Positions 52,673-62,094 of a DNA stretch of 64,000 bases are shown here, piece after piece. The stretch is taken from assembly GCF_002355655.1 (NCBI RefSeq), contig NZ_AP017569.1:620001-684000 (forward strand). Direction: 5' to 3'. Each line of letters starts with the position of its first letter. The first letter of the stretch is position 1. The notes under the pieces were generated by a model. It saw nothing but the letters and a program-made list of their open reading frames with translations. It was not told where the DNA came from and did no database searches. This stretch comes from Halorubrum trapanicum (GTDB lineage Archaea; Halobacteriota; Halobacteria; Halobacteriales; Haloferacaceae). Made by a program: the position numbers and the translations under genes.

Positions 52673-53995
52673 ATGAACATCTCCATCATCGGCAGCGGCT
52701 ACGTCGGCACGACGGTCGCCGCCTGCTTCGCCGATCTGGGCCACGACGTGGTGAACATCGACATCGACGAGTCGGTCGTCGAGACGATCAACGCCGGCGA
52801 GGCGCCGATCCACGAGGAGGGGCTCGCCGACCTCATCGCCGAACACGCCGGCCCGGAGGGCACGGGTCGGCTCCGGGCGACCACCGACTATGCGGCCGTC
52901 CTCGACACCGACGTCACCTTCCTCTGTCTCCCGACCCCGCAGAACGACGACGGCAGCATCGACCTGTCGATCATGGAGGCGGGCGCGAGCCAACTCGGGG
53001 AGGAACTCGCCGCCAAAGAGGGCTGGCACACCGTCGTCGTCAAGAGCACGGTCGTTCCCGGCTCGACGGCAGACACCATCACCCCGATCTTGGAAGCGGA
53101 GAGCGGTAAGACCGCCGGCGAGGCGTTCGGCGTCGGCATGAACCCGGAGTTCCTCCGCGAGGGGACGGCGGTCCACGACTTCCTCAATCCGGACAAGGTC
53201 GTCCTCGGCGCGGACGACGACCGCGCGCTAGAGGACATGCGCGCGGTGTTCGCCCCGCTCGTCGAGGCGGCCGACGCGCCGGTCGTCGAGACCGACACGC
53301 GAACCGCCGAGATGATCAAGTACGCCAACAACGGCTTCCTCGCGGCGAAGATCAGCCTCATCAACGACATCGGGAACATCTGTAAGGAGCTCGGTGTCGA
53401 TGCCTACGAGGTCGCCGACGCGATCGGCCTCGACGACCGGATCAGCGAGCAGTTCCTCCAGAGCGGCGTGGGGTGGGGCGGGAGCTGTTTCCCCAAGGAC
53501 GTCGCCGCGATCATCGCGGCCGCGGAGGAGACCGGCTACGACCCGGCGGTGCTCAACGCGGCGACAGAGGTCAACGATCGCCAGCCGGGGCGGCTGGTCG
53601 AACTCCTCGCCGACCACCTCACCGAGCGCCGCGACCGCGGGTTCGACGGGGCGACAATCGCCGTGCTCGGACTGGCGTTCAAACCCGGCACCGACGACAT
53701 GCGGAACTCCCGCGCCATTCCGGTGATCGAGGACCTCCAAGCGCGCGGCGCGGCGGTGACCGCCTACGACCCGGTCGCGGCCGACAACGCCCCGAACTAC
53801 GTCGACGACGTAACCTACGCCGACTCGGCCGCGGCGGCGCTCGACGGCGCCGACGGCGCGGTCGTCGTCACCGACTGGGACGAGTTCGCCGCGCTCGACG
53901 CGGAGTTCGACGCGATGGCGACCCCGATCGTCGTCGACGGCCGACGGATTATCGAGCGCCGCGACGGAATCACGTACGAGGGACTGACTTGGTAG
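52673..53995 (+). CDS. aglM: UDP-glucose 6-dehydrogenase, AglM-like
   Basis: 440 residues. It oxidises UDP-glucose to UDP-glucuronate in two NAD-dependent steps. Evidence is the Rossmann start [52 protein letters not shown], the middle helix [19 protein letters not shown], the catalytic Cys in [12 protein letters not shown] (about residue 270) and [16 protein letters not shown]. It shares the strand with aglF and the epimerase. Core-like GC content shows the island's right edge returns to native composition here. Confidence 0.94.
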   Translation: MNISIIGSGYVGTTVAACFADLGHDVVNIDIDESVVETINAGEAPIHEEGLADLIAEHAGPEGTGRLRATTDYAAVLDTDVTFLCLPTPQNDDGSIDLSIMEAGASQLGEELAAKEGWHTVVVKSTVVPGSTADTITPILEAESGKTAGEAFGVGMNPEFLREGTAVHDFLNPDKVVLGADDDRALEDMRAVFAPLVEAADAPVVETDTRTAEMIKYANNGFLAAKISLINDIGNICKELGVDAYEVADAIGLDDRISEQFLQSGVGWGGSCFPKDVAAIIAAAEETGYDPAVLNAATEVNDRQPGRLVELLADHLTERRDRGFDGATIAVLGLAFKPGTDDMRNSRAIPVIEDLQARGAAVTAYDPVAADNAPNYVDDVTYADSAAAALDGADGAVVVTDWDEFAALDAEFDAMATPIVVDGRRIIERRDGITYEGLTW

Positions 53996-54278
53996 GGAAA
54001 AGAGGATCGCAGCCACTCGAGGGTAGCGCTCTTCCCGAGGTTAAGCGACTATCTATCGACCGTCCCCTGTCGTTCGCCACGTAGTACGCGAACAACTGGT
54101 GAAGGACGTTCCGTGGCGGAGGTTCGACGACCCCTACGTAGGGAACCGATACCGAGGCATCTAGCGTGTGGAACATCTCCTCGAAGGGAGCGCTGGTCTC
54201 ATACTAGTCACTCGTTTGCGAGACCCTGCCGACGCCGAAACCGACACGATAATCCCGGTGCTCCGACGAAAACGGAAT

Positions 54279-55190
54279 ATGCAGGACAAACGCGTCCTCG
54301 TCACGGGCGGGGCCGGGTTCATCGGCTCGAACCTCGCGAACCGCCTCGCAAGCGACAACGACGTGATCGCGGTCGACGACACCTATCTCGGCACGCCCGA
54401 GAACCTCGATTCCGACGTCGAGTTCGTCGAGGCCTCCGTCGTCGACGGTGAGTTCCCCGTCGACGTCGACGTCGTCTTCCACCTCGCCGCGCTCTCCTCG
54501 CGGAACATGCACGAGAGCGACCCCCAGCGCGGCTGCCGCGTCAACGTCGAGGGGTTCGTCAACACCGTCGAGCGCGCCCGGAAGGAAGGATGTGAAACCG
54601 TCGTGTACGCCTCCACCTCGTCCATCTACGGCAGCCGCACCGAGCCCTCCCCGGTCGACATGGACGTGGAGGCCCACACCGCCTACGAGGCCTCGAAGCT
54701 CGCGCGCGAGCGCTACGCCGAGTACTACGCCAACCACCACGATATGAACGTGGCCGGCCTCCGGTTCTTCTCGGTGTACCAGGGCTTCGGCGGCAACGAG
54801 GAGCACAAGGGCGAGTACGCGAACACGGTCGCGCAGTTCGCCGACGCCATCGCCAACGGCGAGGCGCCCGAGCTGTTCGGCGACGGCACCCAGACCCGCG
54901 ACTTCACGCACGTCTCGGACGTGGCCCGCGCCTGCGAGCTCGCGGCCGACCACGAGCTGACGGGCGTGTACAACGTCGGCACGCAGGAGGCGTACTCGTT
55001 CAACGAGATGGTCGACATGATCAACGACGCGCTCGGCACCGATATCGACCCCGTCTACATCGAGTGCCCGTTCGACGGCTACGTCCACGACACGATGGCC
55101 GACTACTCGACGTTCCACGAGGCGACCGGCTGGGAGCCCGAAATCAGCTTCGAGGAGGGCGTCGAGATGGTGTGCGAGCCGTATCAGTAG
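54279..55190 (+). CDS. NAD-dependent sugar epimerase/dehydratase
   Basis: 303 residues from ATG 54279 (MQDKRVLVTG); the 37 codons upstream are unlikely. It is an extended SDR: RVLVTGGAGFIGSNLANRL, VVFHLAALSSR, YASTSSIYG, the catalytic Tyr-Lys in AYEASKLARERYAEYY, and RFFSVYQGFGG. It is probably a UDP-glucose/glucuronate 4-epimerase or related enzyme making N-glycan donors, acting after aglF and aglM on the same strand. Exact substrate not determinable. Confidence 0.9.
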   Translation: MQDKRVLVTGGAGFIGSNLANRLASDNDVIAVDDTYLGTPENLDSDVEFVEASVVDGEFPVDVDVVFHLAALSSRNMHESDPQRGCRVNVEGFVNTVERARKEGCETVVYASTSSIYGSRTEPSPVDMDVEAHTAYEASKLARERYAEYYANHHDMNVAGLRFFSVYQGFGGNEEHKGEYANTVAQFADAIANGEAPELFGDGTQTRDFTHVSDVARACELAADHELTGVYNVGTQEAYSFNEMVDMINDALGTDIDPVYIECPFDGYVHDTMADYSTFHEATGWEPEISFEEGVEMVCEPYQ

Positions 55191-55294
55191 ACCGGATCTG
55201 TCGCTATCTGCTCAAGCAGTCTTTTTAAACCCGGAGGAGCGATCTGCGCACTGATCGACGGCGGGAGTGAGTATCGCAGATCGGCGGCCGCGAT

Positions 55295-55680
55295 GTGGTA
55301 TTTAAATAACCACGAGCGACGGCGACGAGCGCTTATAAAAAGGGGTGCGGTGGCGCGCCTGCGAGCGGCCGGAGCAAAGCGGAGGCCGCGAGCCAGCCCG
55401 CGAGGGACGCCGCGAACGCCCGCAGGGCGTGAGCGGCGAGGTTGGGGAGGCGTGAGGTGCGGTGCCGTGCGGGGCGGGACTCAAAGGGGCAGTCGCGAGG
55501 GCGAAGCACGCCGCAGTAAGCACCGCAAGGAGCGAGTGAAACGAGCGACTGAGGAGCACAGCAAGGCGCGCGAGCCGTCGCGACTGGGGCTTTGGAGAAC
55601 ATCATCTCGGCAGTGTCAGTCATTTATAAACAGCCGACAACAACACCGCTATTTACTTATAAACGACCTCACTCACGATA
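55295..55680 (+). repeat. Dispersed intergenic element, copy 2
   Basis: Fills the 498-bp gene-free stretch 55191-55688. It holds a palindromic TATA region GTGGT-ATTTAAATA-ACCAC (55296-55313), then GCTTATAAAA (55331-55340), then the 25-base unit 55347-55371 identical to copy 1. About 200 bp of GC-rich sequence follow, then TGGGGCTTTGGAGAAC (about 55585-55600), and finally two boxes, CATTTATAAAC (about 55620-55630) and TTTACTTATAAAC (about 55653-55665). The Arg-rich open frame across it has no convincing start, so an RNA is a better guess than a protein. Confidence 0.6.
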
Positions 55681-55688
55681 TACTACAC

Positions 55689-56159
55689 CTACTCCCGCAA
55701 TCGATCGCTCCCGTACTGTTCGATCGCCTCGCCACGTTCGGCGACGACGTGCGGGGCCTCGTCCGCCGCCCCGTCGCCGTCGATCTCCTTGAGGATCGCG
55801 TAGAACCGCCAGTCGTCGCCGTAGTCGTACACGTAACAGATCCGGTCGCGCTCGTCGAGACCGAGGAGGTCGGCCAGCTCGTCGACCGTGGTCTCGCCGG
55901 CGTCGTACGTCGTCTCGTCCGCCTGAACGAACGTCGGCTCCGCCGACTCGTCGAACTCCTGCGGTGACTGAAACTTATCGTCGCTCTGCCAGTACGCCTC
56001 GCCCGCGCCGATGAACCAGAGGTGGCCCCGATCGAGCCCCATCGCGTCGTTGATCGTCGCTTGGAACTCGTCGAGCGTGCGGCCGCCTCCGACGACGACG
56101 TCTCGCCAGAGGCCGGTCGGGTCCGAATCAAACTTGACGCGGAATCGATACGCGGTCAT
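55689..56159 (-). CDS. pRiA4b ORF-3-like protein
   Basis: 156 residues, ATG 56157-56159. Family signs are YRFRVKFDSDPTGLWRDVVV, TLDEFQATINDAMGLDRGHLWFI and the near-invariant CYVYDYGDDWRFYAIL. The family occurs on plasmids, near transposons and also as chromosomal genes in haloarchaea; its function is unknown. It is not clearly part of the glycan island, since a repeat element separates them. Confidence 0.85.
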   Translation of the reverse strand: MTAYRFRVKFDSDPTGLWRDVVVGGGRTLDEFQATINDAMGLDRGHLWFIGAGEAYWQSDDKFQSPQEFDESAEPTFVQADETTYDAGETTVDELADLLGLDERDRICYVYDYGDDWRFYAILKEIDGDGAADEAPHVVAERGEAIEQYGSDRLRE

Positions 56160-56235
56160 CTTCGATCCGACTGACGCGAACGAACAAGAAGGTCGGGTTC
56201 CAGAAGAGGGTCGGAGAGTCAGTTCCCGGGGGCGA

Positions 56236-57207
56236 TCACATGTAGCCGAGGTCGCGCAGGCGCTCCATCAGGTCCTCCTTGTCCTGGGCGCGGCCGGCGC
56301 GCTCGGTCGTTCCCTCGAGGTCCTGGAGCCACGCGGGTTCCTCGGTCGTTTTTTCCGTACTGACCTCGCTGCCGAGCGAGCGGAACCCGGCGAAGTACTT
56401 CGGCGAGATGGGCACGTCCTCCTGCGTGACGCCCTCGGGGAGGTCGTCGTCGCTCTGCGGGATGTATCCCTCGTCGGGGAACGCCTCGACGGTGTCGGGC
56501 ACCACGAAGTTCCAGAACGCCTCCCACACGTCGGCCTCGGCGAACTGGAGGATGGGCTGGATGCGGTCGTGGGGCGGGAACAGGTCCGGGTCGTGGCGCG
56601 GCGAGAAGAACGTCTCGTCGGCGCGGGCCTCCTGCTCGTCCCAGCGGACGCCCGAGATGACGCCGTCGATGTCGTACTCCTCGAGGGCGTCGTTGAGCGC
56701 GACCGTCTTCAGCAGGTGGTTCCCGACGTACGTGTCGAGCAGGAACGGGAACGAGTCCTCCTCGAACTCCAGAATCTCCCGGATGTGGTGCTGATTGTGC
56801 TCCGAGAGCGCGTCGACCGGGATGTCGTCGCCCGGTTCGAGGCCGTGTTCTGCGACGTAGTCGCCGACGTCCTCGTTGCGGGCGTAGACGAGGTCGATCT
56901 CCCACTCGTCGGCCCAGTGCTCGACGAAGTCGGTGATGTCGTCGAAGTGCTGGAAGTGGTCGATGAACACCGCGGTGGGCTTCTCGTAGCCGTACTCCTC
57001 GGCGACCTGGTTAATGAAGTACAGCGTCAGCGTGGAGTCTTTGCCGCCGGTCCACATCACCGCGGGGTTGTCGTACTGTTCGAGGCCGCGGCGGGTGACC
57101 TCGACCGCCTTCTCGATCTTGTGCTGGATCGACGGGTAGTCCTCGGGGGCCTCCCCCTCGCCGTCGGTGTAATCGACGTCGACGCTCGCCGGGAAGTCGT
57201 CGCTCAT
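56236..57207 (-). CDS. PAPS-reductase/CysD-family PP-loop protein
   Basis: 323 residues from ATG 57205-57207 (MSDDFPASVDV). An ATP-pyrophosphatase PP-loop is seen in AVMWTGGKDSTLTLYFI (SGGKDS type, about residues 40-50), then VFIDHFQHFDDITDFV, ISGVRWDEQEARADETFFSPRHDPDLFPPHDRIQPIL and YIPQSDDD. It resembles sulfate adenylyltransferase subunit 2 or PAPS reductase. It lacks the C-terminal catalytic Cys pair of PAPS reductase, which favours adenylylation or a related PP-loop reaction. No CysN neighbour is present. It could supply activated sulfate for glycan sulfation; that is speculative. Confidence 0.8.
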   Translation of the reverse strand: MSDDFPASVDVDYTDGEGEAPEDYPSIQHKIEKAVEVTRRGLEQYDNPAVMWTGGKDSTLTLYFINQVAEEYGYEKPTAVFIDHFQHFDDITDFVEHWADEWEIDLVYARNEDVGDYVAEHGLEPGDDIPVDALSEHNQHHIREILEFEEDSFPFLLDTYVGNHLLKTVALNDALEEYDIDGVISGVRWDEQEARADETFFSPRHDPDLFPPHDRIQPILQFAEADVWEAFWNFVVPDTVEAFPDEGYIPQSDDDLPEGVTQEDVPISPKYFAGFRSLGSEVSTEKTTEEPAWLQDLEGTTERAGRAQDKEDLMERLRDLGYM

Positions 57208-57314
57208 ACGGCGTAGCTGTCGCCGTCGAGACGAATAGGCTTTCTGAATCGCTCTCGGGGGTCGAAATTCGCCGGAACACAAGGGATATGCCGGCCGCCC
57301 CGGAACCGGCTGGC

Positions 57315-58658
57315 ATGGGTCTGTTCGACCGGCTCCGCGGCGACGACGACGGCCGCGTCGTCTTCCTCGGGATCGACGGCGTACCGCTCGACCTCGTCGA
57401 GGACCACCCCGACGTCTTCGAGAACCTGACCGAGATCGCCGAGACCGGCTCCGGCGGGCGCTTGGAGAGCATCGTCCCGCCGGAGTCGAGCGCGTGCTGG
57501 CCGAGCCTCACGACCGGCGTGAACCCCGGCGCGACGGGCGTGTACGGCTTCCAAGACCGCGAGCGCGACTCCTACGAGACGTACGTCCCGCTCGGGCGCC
57601 ACGTGGAGGCGACACGGCTGTGGGACCGCGTCACCGACGCCGGCCGCGACGCGACCGTCCTCAACGTCCCCGTCACGTTCCCGCCGTCGACGCGGATCCA
57701 GCGGATGGTCTCCGGCTTCCTCTCGCCCGACCTCGACGCGGCCGCGAGCGACGAGGAGGTGCGCGCGACGCTCGACGGCTTCGACTACAAAATCGACGTC
57801 AACGCCAAGCTCGGCCACGACGACGACAAGACGGAGTTCGTCGAGAACGCGCACGCCACCCTCGACGCTCGCTACGAGGCGTTCTCCCACTACCTCGACG
57901 AGGACGACTGGGACCTCTTCTTCGGCGTCTTCATGAGTACCGACCGCGTGAACCACTTCCTGTTCGGTGACTACGTAAACGACGGCGAGTACGCCGCGGA
58001 GTTCCTCGAGTTCTACCGCAAGCTCGACGGGTACATCGGCGAGATCCGCGACTCGCTCGACGACGACACAACCTTTGTCGTCGCCTCCGACCACGGGTTC
58101 ACCGAGCTGGAGTGGGAGGTGAACTTCAACCAGTTCCTCGCCGACGAGGGGTGGCTCTCGTACGCGGACGACGACCACGACTCGCTGACGGACATCGACG
58201 ACGAGACGCGCGCCTACTCGCTCATCCCCGGCCGCTTCTACCTCAACTTAGAGGGCCGCGAGCCGGAGGGCGTCGTCCCCGAGTCCGAGTACGAGGCGAC
58301 GCGCGAGGAGCTCATCGACGACCTCGAATCGCTCACCGGCCCCGACGGCCGACAGGTGTGCAAGCGGATCGTGAAAGGCGAGACCGTCTTCGACGGCGCC
58401 CACGACGACATCGCCCCCGACCTCGTCGTCATCCCCGCGGACGGCTTCGATCTCAAGTCCGGCTTCTCCGGCAAGGAGGCCGTCTTCACCGAGGGTCCGC
58501 GCAACGGGATGCACAAGTTCGAGAACTCGCTGCTGTATTCGACCGAGCCCGGCCTCGACCTGACGGACGCGAACCTCTTCGACGTGACGCCGACGCTGCT
58601 CGACCTGATGGACGTCGACGCTGACGACGAGTTCGACGGCGAGAGCCTGCTGGGCTGA
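57315..58658 (+). CDS. Alkaline-phosphatase-superfamily phosphodiesterase-like protein
   Basis: 447 residues from ATG 57315 (MGLFDRLRGDDD); ATG 57288 is also in frame. Features are VVFLGIDGVPLDLVEDHP (first metal Asp), PESSACWPSLTTGVNPGATGVYGF (nucleophile region as in nucleotide pyrophosphatases/phosphodiesterases), FMSTDRVNHFLFG, VVASDHGFTELEWEVNFN and NGMHKFEN. These match the type I phosphodiesterase branch rather than the three small sulfatase-fold proteins of the island. It is divergent from the PP-loop gene. Substrate unknown; phosphoglycerol or nucleotide phosphodiesters are possible. Confidence 0.85.
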   Translation: MGLFDRLRGDDDGRVVFLGIDGVPLDLVEDHPDVFENLTEIAETGSGGRLESIVPPESSACWPSLTTGVNPGATGVYGFQDRERDSYETYVPLGRHVEATRLWDRVTDAGRDATVLNVPVTFPPSTRIQRMVSGFLSPDLDAAASDEEVRATLDGFDYKIDVNAKLGHDDDKTEFVENAHATLDARYEAFSHYLDEDDWDLFFGVFMSTDRVNHFLFGDYVNDGEYAAEFLEFYRKLDGYIGEIRDSLDDDTTFVVASDHGFTELEWEVNFNQFLADEGWLSYADDDHDSLTDIDDETRAYSLIPGRFYLNLEGREPEGVVPESEYEATREELIDDLESLTGPDGRQVCKRIVKGETVFDGAHDDIAPDLVVIPADGFDLKSGFSGKEAVFTEGPRNGMHKFENSLLYSTEPGLDLTDANLFDVTPTLLDLMDVDADDEFDGESLLG

Positions 58659-58706
58659 CGGCCGTCGCAGGGACGGGACCTACTCTGTCGCCCGCGACGC
58701 GCGCCC

Positions 58707-59474
58707 TCAGATCACCTCTGTCGGCCGCGAACACCGCAGACAGAGGATTCGGGTGCCCGCCCAGTTCACGTGGTTCGACCCACAGTGCGGGCAGCGGTGG
58801 TTCTCGTTGTCGTACTCCGTCGTCCCCCGCGGCGCGGCGAGGTGGGCGTCGTCGACCGCGCGCTCGACGAGCCCGGCGAACCGCTGCTTCTTGAACCGAG
58901 CGCGGTGCGCGAGGAACTCGCCGGGCCGTCCCGGATCCGATCCGTGGAGGTCCTCCCACTTTATCGCTATCTCGCCGTCAGCTGGCCCACGCGCGACCTG
59001 CTTGATCGTCGCCGCTGCGGCCTCGAAGAGGGGGGTCGTCGCGAGCGCCTGCGGGGAGTCGACCTCGTCGCCCGCGGCCGCGTAGCACTCGGCGGCGTCG
59101 TCGTACGCCTCGTCGGCGCCGCCGAGCCCGCCCGCGACCCGGAAGTCGGCGACGAACTCCGCGAGGCAGGCGCCCTGTCCCGGGTCGGTGAGGACGGACT
59201 CGAAGTCGCGGGCGGCGGCGATCCCCTCGGCCGCGCGCCGGGCCGCGCGCTCGTCGATGCCGGCGACCCGGTAGGCGACCGTCGCCGCGAGCAGCTGTTG
59301 GAGCCCCTGCCCGATCCATCCCTTGTCGTCCGGCTCGAAGGGGTCGACCTCGGGTCGCGGGTCCGCGAGCACGCGTCGCCCGCCGCGGGTGTAGCGGTCC
59401 CCCGCGCGCTCGTACTCCCGGGCCGCCAGCGCGTCGACCGCCGCGTCGTGGTGGCCGCCGTCGTCGGTGTTCAC
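58707..59474 (-). CDS. Haloarchaeal hypothetical with C-terminal zinc ribbon
   Basis: 255 residues with a GTG start (complement of 59472-59474). The body is Ala-rich and helical, with repeat-like AAREYERAGDRYTRGG and ADEAYDDAAECYAAAGDE units that look like TPR helices. The last 35 residues hold a zinc ribbon, CPHCG...CLRCS. Probably a protein- or RNA-binding adaptor. Function unknown. Confidence 0.72.
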   Translation of the reverse strand: MNTDDGGHHDAAVDALAAREYERAGDRYTRGGRRVLADPRPEVDPFEPDDKGWIGQGLQQLLAATVAYRVAGIDERAARRAAEGIAAARDFESVLTDPGQGACLAEFVADFRVAGGLGGADEAYDDAAECYAAAGDEVDSPQALATTPLFEAAAATIKQVARGPADGEIAIKWEDLHGSDPGRPGEFLAHRARFKKQRFAGLVERAVDDAHLAAPRGTTEYDNENHRCPHCGSNHVNWAGTRILCLRCSRPTEVI

Positions 59475-59574
59475 ACGCGCGCTACGGGCGGGGACGGGTT
59501 ACGCCTGACGGGCGGCGGGCGAGCGGAAGGCTGCCGTCCGGACCATACTTATTTCCGGGCGTCGAAGCGCCCCC

Positions 59575-60138
59575 ATGGAGCGACCGGACGGCGATTCGGG
59601 CCCGGCCTCGGAGCCGCCGTCGCGATCCGTCTCGCGGGAGAGCGCGGACCCGACGCCGGTCAGCGGCGCCGTCGAGTGGCTCCTCGTCGTCGCGCTGCTC
59701 GCGGCCCCGATGGCGGTCGTTCCGGGCGGTGACGACGCCCCGACGCTGGTGAGCCTCTGGGGGTTCGTGACGCTCGGCGGCGACGGGAGCGGGCTCGGCG
59801 GCTACCCCGTGTGGGCGTACTTCCTCGACCAGCCGCGACCGTTCGCGACGCTCCCGCCGTCGATCCGGGCCTGGCCGCTCGCGCTCGGCTTCCACCTGCT
59901 CGCGACCGGGAGCGCGACGAGCGGCGTCGCCCTCGGACGCGAGGACCGTCGGGTGACGGGCGGGGTCCTCGTGCTCGGCGCGGCCGCGACGCTGTGGGTC
60001 GCCGCGGGGCTGGGCGTGCGCTTCGGCGTCGGGACCACGGCGGGCTGGCTGACGGTGCTGCCGGTGAGCGCGCTCGCGACGCTCGCGGTCGCGGTCGCCG
60101 CGTACGGCGGCGACCTCCGGAGAATCGTGACGCATTGA
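59575..60138 (+). CDS. Haloarchaeal integral membrane protein (TIGR04206-like)
   Basis: 187 residues. A Ser/Pro-rich cytoplasmic N-terminus of about 30 residues is followed by four to five hydrophobic segments (residues 33-50, 57-75, 98-118, 125-148, 153-178). It resembles the haloarchaea-only TIGR04206 type; the call is tentative. A TATA-like CATACTTATT (59544-59553) lies about 22-31 bases before ATG 59575, which suggests a leaderless transcript. Confidence 0.65.
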   Translation: MERPDGDSGPASEPPSRSVSRESADPTPVSGAVEWLLVVALLAAPMAVVPGGDDAPTLVSLWGFVTLGGDGSGLGGYPVWAYFLDQPRPFATLPPSIRAWPLALGFHLLATGSATSGVALGREDRRVTGGVLVLGAAATLWVAAGLGVRFGVGTTAGWLTVLPVSALATLAVAVAAYGGDLRRIVTH

Positions 60139-60234
60139 CCGGCCGAGGTCGCGCGTGCGAGCCGCCCGGGCGACCGGCCGCCGTCGCGCCCTCGGTCCAC
60201 CCCCTTTATCAACCCGTGCGCGGATGCGGATCGC

Positions 60235-61155
60235 ATGACGTCGTTCGCGACCATGATCGGCGTGACGAGCGCGGCCGGGCTCGTGACCGCGCTCGGCGCG
60301 CTCCCCGTCTTCCTCCGAGCGCGAGTGACGCACCGCACCTACGACGCCGCGCTCGGGCTCGCCGCCGGGCTGATGGTCGCGGCCAGCGTGTTCGGACTCG
60401 TGATTCCGGGGCTGGAGGAGGGGACGCTCGCGGAGGTGATGACGGGCGTCTTCGTCGGCGGCCTCGTCCTGCTCGGCGGGAACTACCTCATCCCGCACAT
60501 CCACGCACAGTACCGGGAGTGGCTCCCGGACGGGGGCGCGACCGGCGCCGACGCGGCCGCGATGGGCTTCCCGGCCGCGGACCCGGTCGACGCCGCGGGC
60601 GGATCCGTCCACGGCGACGCCACCGCCGACGCGCCCGCGGACGGCGAGGTCGCTTCCGATCCCGCCGCGGATGACGCCGCCGAGAGCGCCGACGGGATGG
60701 AGGCCCCGCTGCGGAAGGCGCTGCTCATCGGCGGGGCGATCACCCTCCACAACGCGCCCGAGGGGCTGGCGATCGGCGTCGCGTTCGCCTCCGGGTTGAA
60801 CGAGGTGGCGCTCGTGCTGGCGGTGGTGATCGGGCTGCAGAACGTCCCGGACGGGTTCGCGTTCGCGGTGCCGATGGCCGAGACCGGGATGTCGAACGCA
60901 CGCGTCCTCTGGTACACCGCGCTCTCCGGGTTCGCGCCGCAGGTCGTCGCCTCCGCGTTCGGCTTCTGGCTCGTCGGACTCTCGACCGGGCTGTTCCCGG
61001 TCGCCTCCGGGTTCGCCGCGGGCGCGATGCTCGCGGTCGTGTTCCGGGAGCTGATCCCCTCCTCGCACGGCCACGGGCACGCCGACGCCGCGACCGCGGC
61101 GTTCCTCGTCGGGTTCGTCCTCCTCGTCGTCGTCGACGCCGTCGTGACGGTGTGA
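60235..61155 (+). CDS. ZIP-family metal transporter
   Basis: 306 residues, about eight transmembrane helices. Helix IV has HNAPEGLAIGVAFASGLNE and helix V QNVPDGFAFAVPMAE, the ZIP metal-transfer motifs. FRELIPSSHGHGHADA near the end adds a His cluster. A ~60-residue acidic/Ala-rich loop with HGDATADAPA lies between helices III and IV at the place of the usual His-rich loop. It probably imports Zn2+ or another divalent metal. A CCTTTATC TATA-like box is at about 60203-60210. Confidence 0.92.
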   Translation: MTSFATMIGVTSAAGLVTALGALPVFLRARVTHRTYDAALGLAAGLMVAASVFGLVIPGLEEGTLAEVMTGVFVGGLVLLGGNYLIPHIHAQYREWLPDGGATGADAAAMGFPAADPVDAAGGSVHGDATADAPADGEVASDPAADDAAESADGMEAPLRKALLIGGAITLHNAPEGLAIGVAFASGLNEVALVLAVVIGLQNVPDGFAFAVPMAETGMSNARVLWYTALSGFAPQVVASAFGFWLVGLSTGLFPVASGFAAGAMLAVVFRELIPSSHGHGHADAATAAFLVGFVLLVVVDAVVTV

Positions 61156-61232
61156 CCGCGCCCGCCGACGGAGTTGTCGACCGGGCGCCAGACCGCGAAA
61201 CGCTTTCGCCGGCGGGACGCGTCGCGTCGCAC

Positions 61233-61442
61233 ATGTCCACGACCGTGTCGACGCCCGACGCCGACGAGACGTGCGCGTACTGCGGCTCGCGGATCTTCGA
61301 CCACGATCCGGTCTGCGTGCGCGACTGCGACGCCGACTGCGGCGCGCCCGCCTACTTCTGTAACTACGCGTGCCTCTCTGCGTACGTCGACGAGAACGAG
61401 CTCACCGCGGGCGACGCCTGCGAGTGGTCGCCCGACGCGTGA
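61233..61442 (+). CDS. Small Cys-rich zinc-binding protein
   Basis: 69 residues from ATG 61233 (MSTTVSTPDADE). The frame also runs back to 61152, overlapping the ZIP stop, but the segment before 61233 looks non-conserved. Cys pattern C-x2-C, C-x3-C, C and C-x3-C (CAYCGSRIFDHDPVC, CDADCG, FCNYACLSAYV), consistent with a treble-clef-like zinc fold. It follows the ZIP transporter on the same strand. Function unknown. Confidence 0.72.
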   Translation: MSTTVSTPDADETCAYCGSRIFDHDPVCVRDCDADCGAPAYFCNYACLSAYVDENELTAGDACEWSPDA

Positions 61443-61666
61443 CCGACCGACCACGGTCGTTCCGGCTCGTGCGGGAGGCCACCGTCGGCGAAGTCCGCCT
61501 CCGTGAGCGGGATCGCGGCCGATCGCCGCGTCGTCGTCGCGGCGACGTAGACGGCTTCCTCGTCGGCGAACGGTTGCGTGTCGTCGCTGATCCGGACGTA
61601 CGGTCGGAAGTCGTTGTCTGCGAACAGATCCGGTCCCTTCGCGACCGCGCCGCGCTCGTCGGTCAC
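61443..61666 (-). pseudogene. Truncated MazF/PemK-like toxin
   Basis: From ATG 61666 the frame reads KGPDLFADNDFRPYVRISDD, VYVAATTTRRSAAIPLTEAD and FADGGLPHEPERPWSV, the N-terminal two thirds of haloarchaeal MazF/PemK-like proteins. After PWSV it runs into sequence antisense to the zinc-protein gene (to 61364) and loses all similarity, so the C-terminal strand-helix part is missing. It overlaps the winged-helix gene by 4 bp, a toxin-antitoxin-like order. Confidence 0.65.
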
Positions 61667-61986
61667 GTCTCGTCCTCGCCGTAGTAGTCGTCCGTCGTCG
61701 ACGCGGAACTCGCCGCGCGCTGCGCGGCGAACGACGCGAGCCGCTCGTCCTCTGCGATCGCCCAGTACCGACCCCGATGGCGGACGAGTCCGCGGTCATC
61801 GAGTCGCGATAGGACGGCGCCGACGCTCCCGCGTTTGATTCCCGTCTCCTCGTGGATCTCGGTCTGCGTGAACGCCTGGTCGTCGTACTCGGCGAGGAAG
61901 GAGAGGACCCGATACGGTTGGGTCCCGGGGGCGACGTCGAGCGCCGCCTCCGGTTCGTCGTCGAACGCGTCGATACCGATCGGCAT
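61663..61986 (-). CDS. Winged-helix regulator/antitoxin-like protein
   Basis: 107 residues, ATG 61984-61986. A winged helix spans about residues 23-75: YRVLSFLAEYDDQAFTQTEIHEETGIKRGSVGAVLSRLDDRGLVRHRGRYWAIAE, similar to MarR/ArsR-type DNA-binding folds. The last 25 residues are Ser/Thr/Asp-rich and may form a toxin-binding tail. It overlaps the broken MazF-like gene (ATGA), so it is probably the antitoxin or autoregulator of a decayed module. Confidence 0.8.
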   Translation of the reverse strand: MPIGIDAFDDEPEAALDVAPGTQPYRVLSFLAEYDDQAFTQTEIHEETGIKRGSVGAVLSRLDDRGLVRHRGRYWAIAEDERLASFAAQRAASSASTTDDYYGEDET

Positions 61987-62094
61987 GCGTCATAGTCTGT
62001 AATATTCTGTACTAAATTTGTGGGCGAGTCAACGACTTATCGCCCCTCGAATCAGTTGCCACCGCGAAAAGCCGCTCCGAATCCGCCTCGCCCG

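Noticed and set aside
53970-54176. 68-codon minus-strand frame between aglM and the epimerase
   Set aside because: No recognised motif and it overlaps the aglM end; the 283-bp gap shows no supported gene.
55293-55967. Arg-rich 225-codon frame over the repeated element
   Set aside because: No credible start, composition follows GC bias, and the last third is antisense to the pRiA4b ORF-3-like gene. Treated as a repeat/RNA candidate instead.
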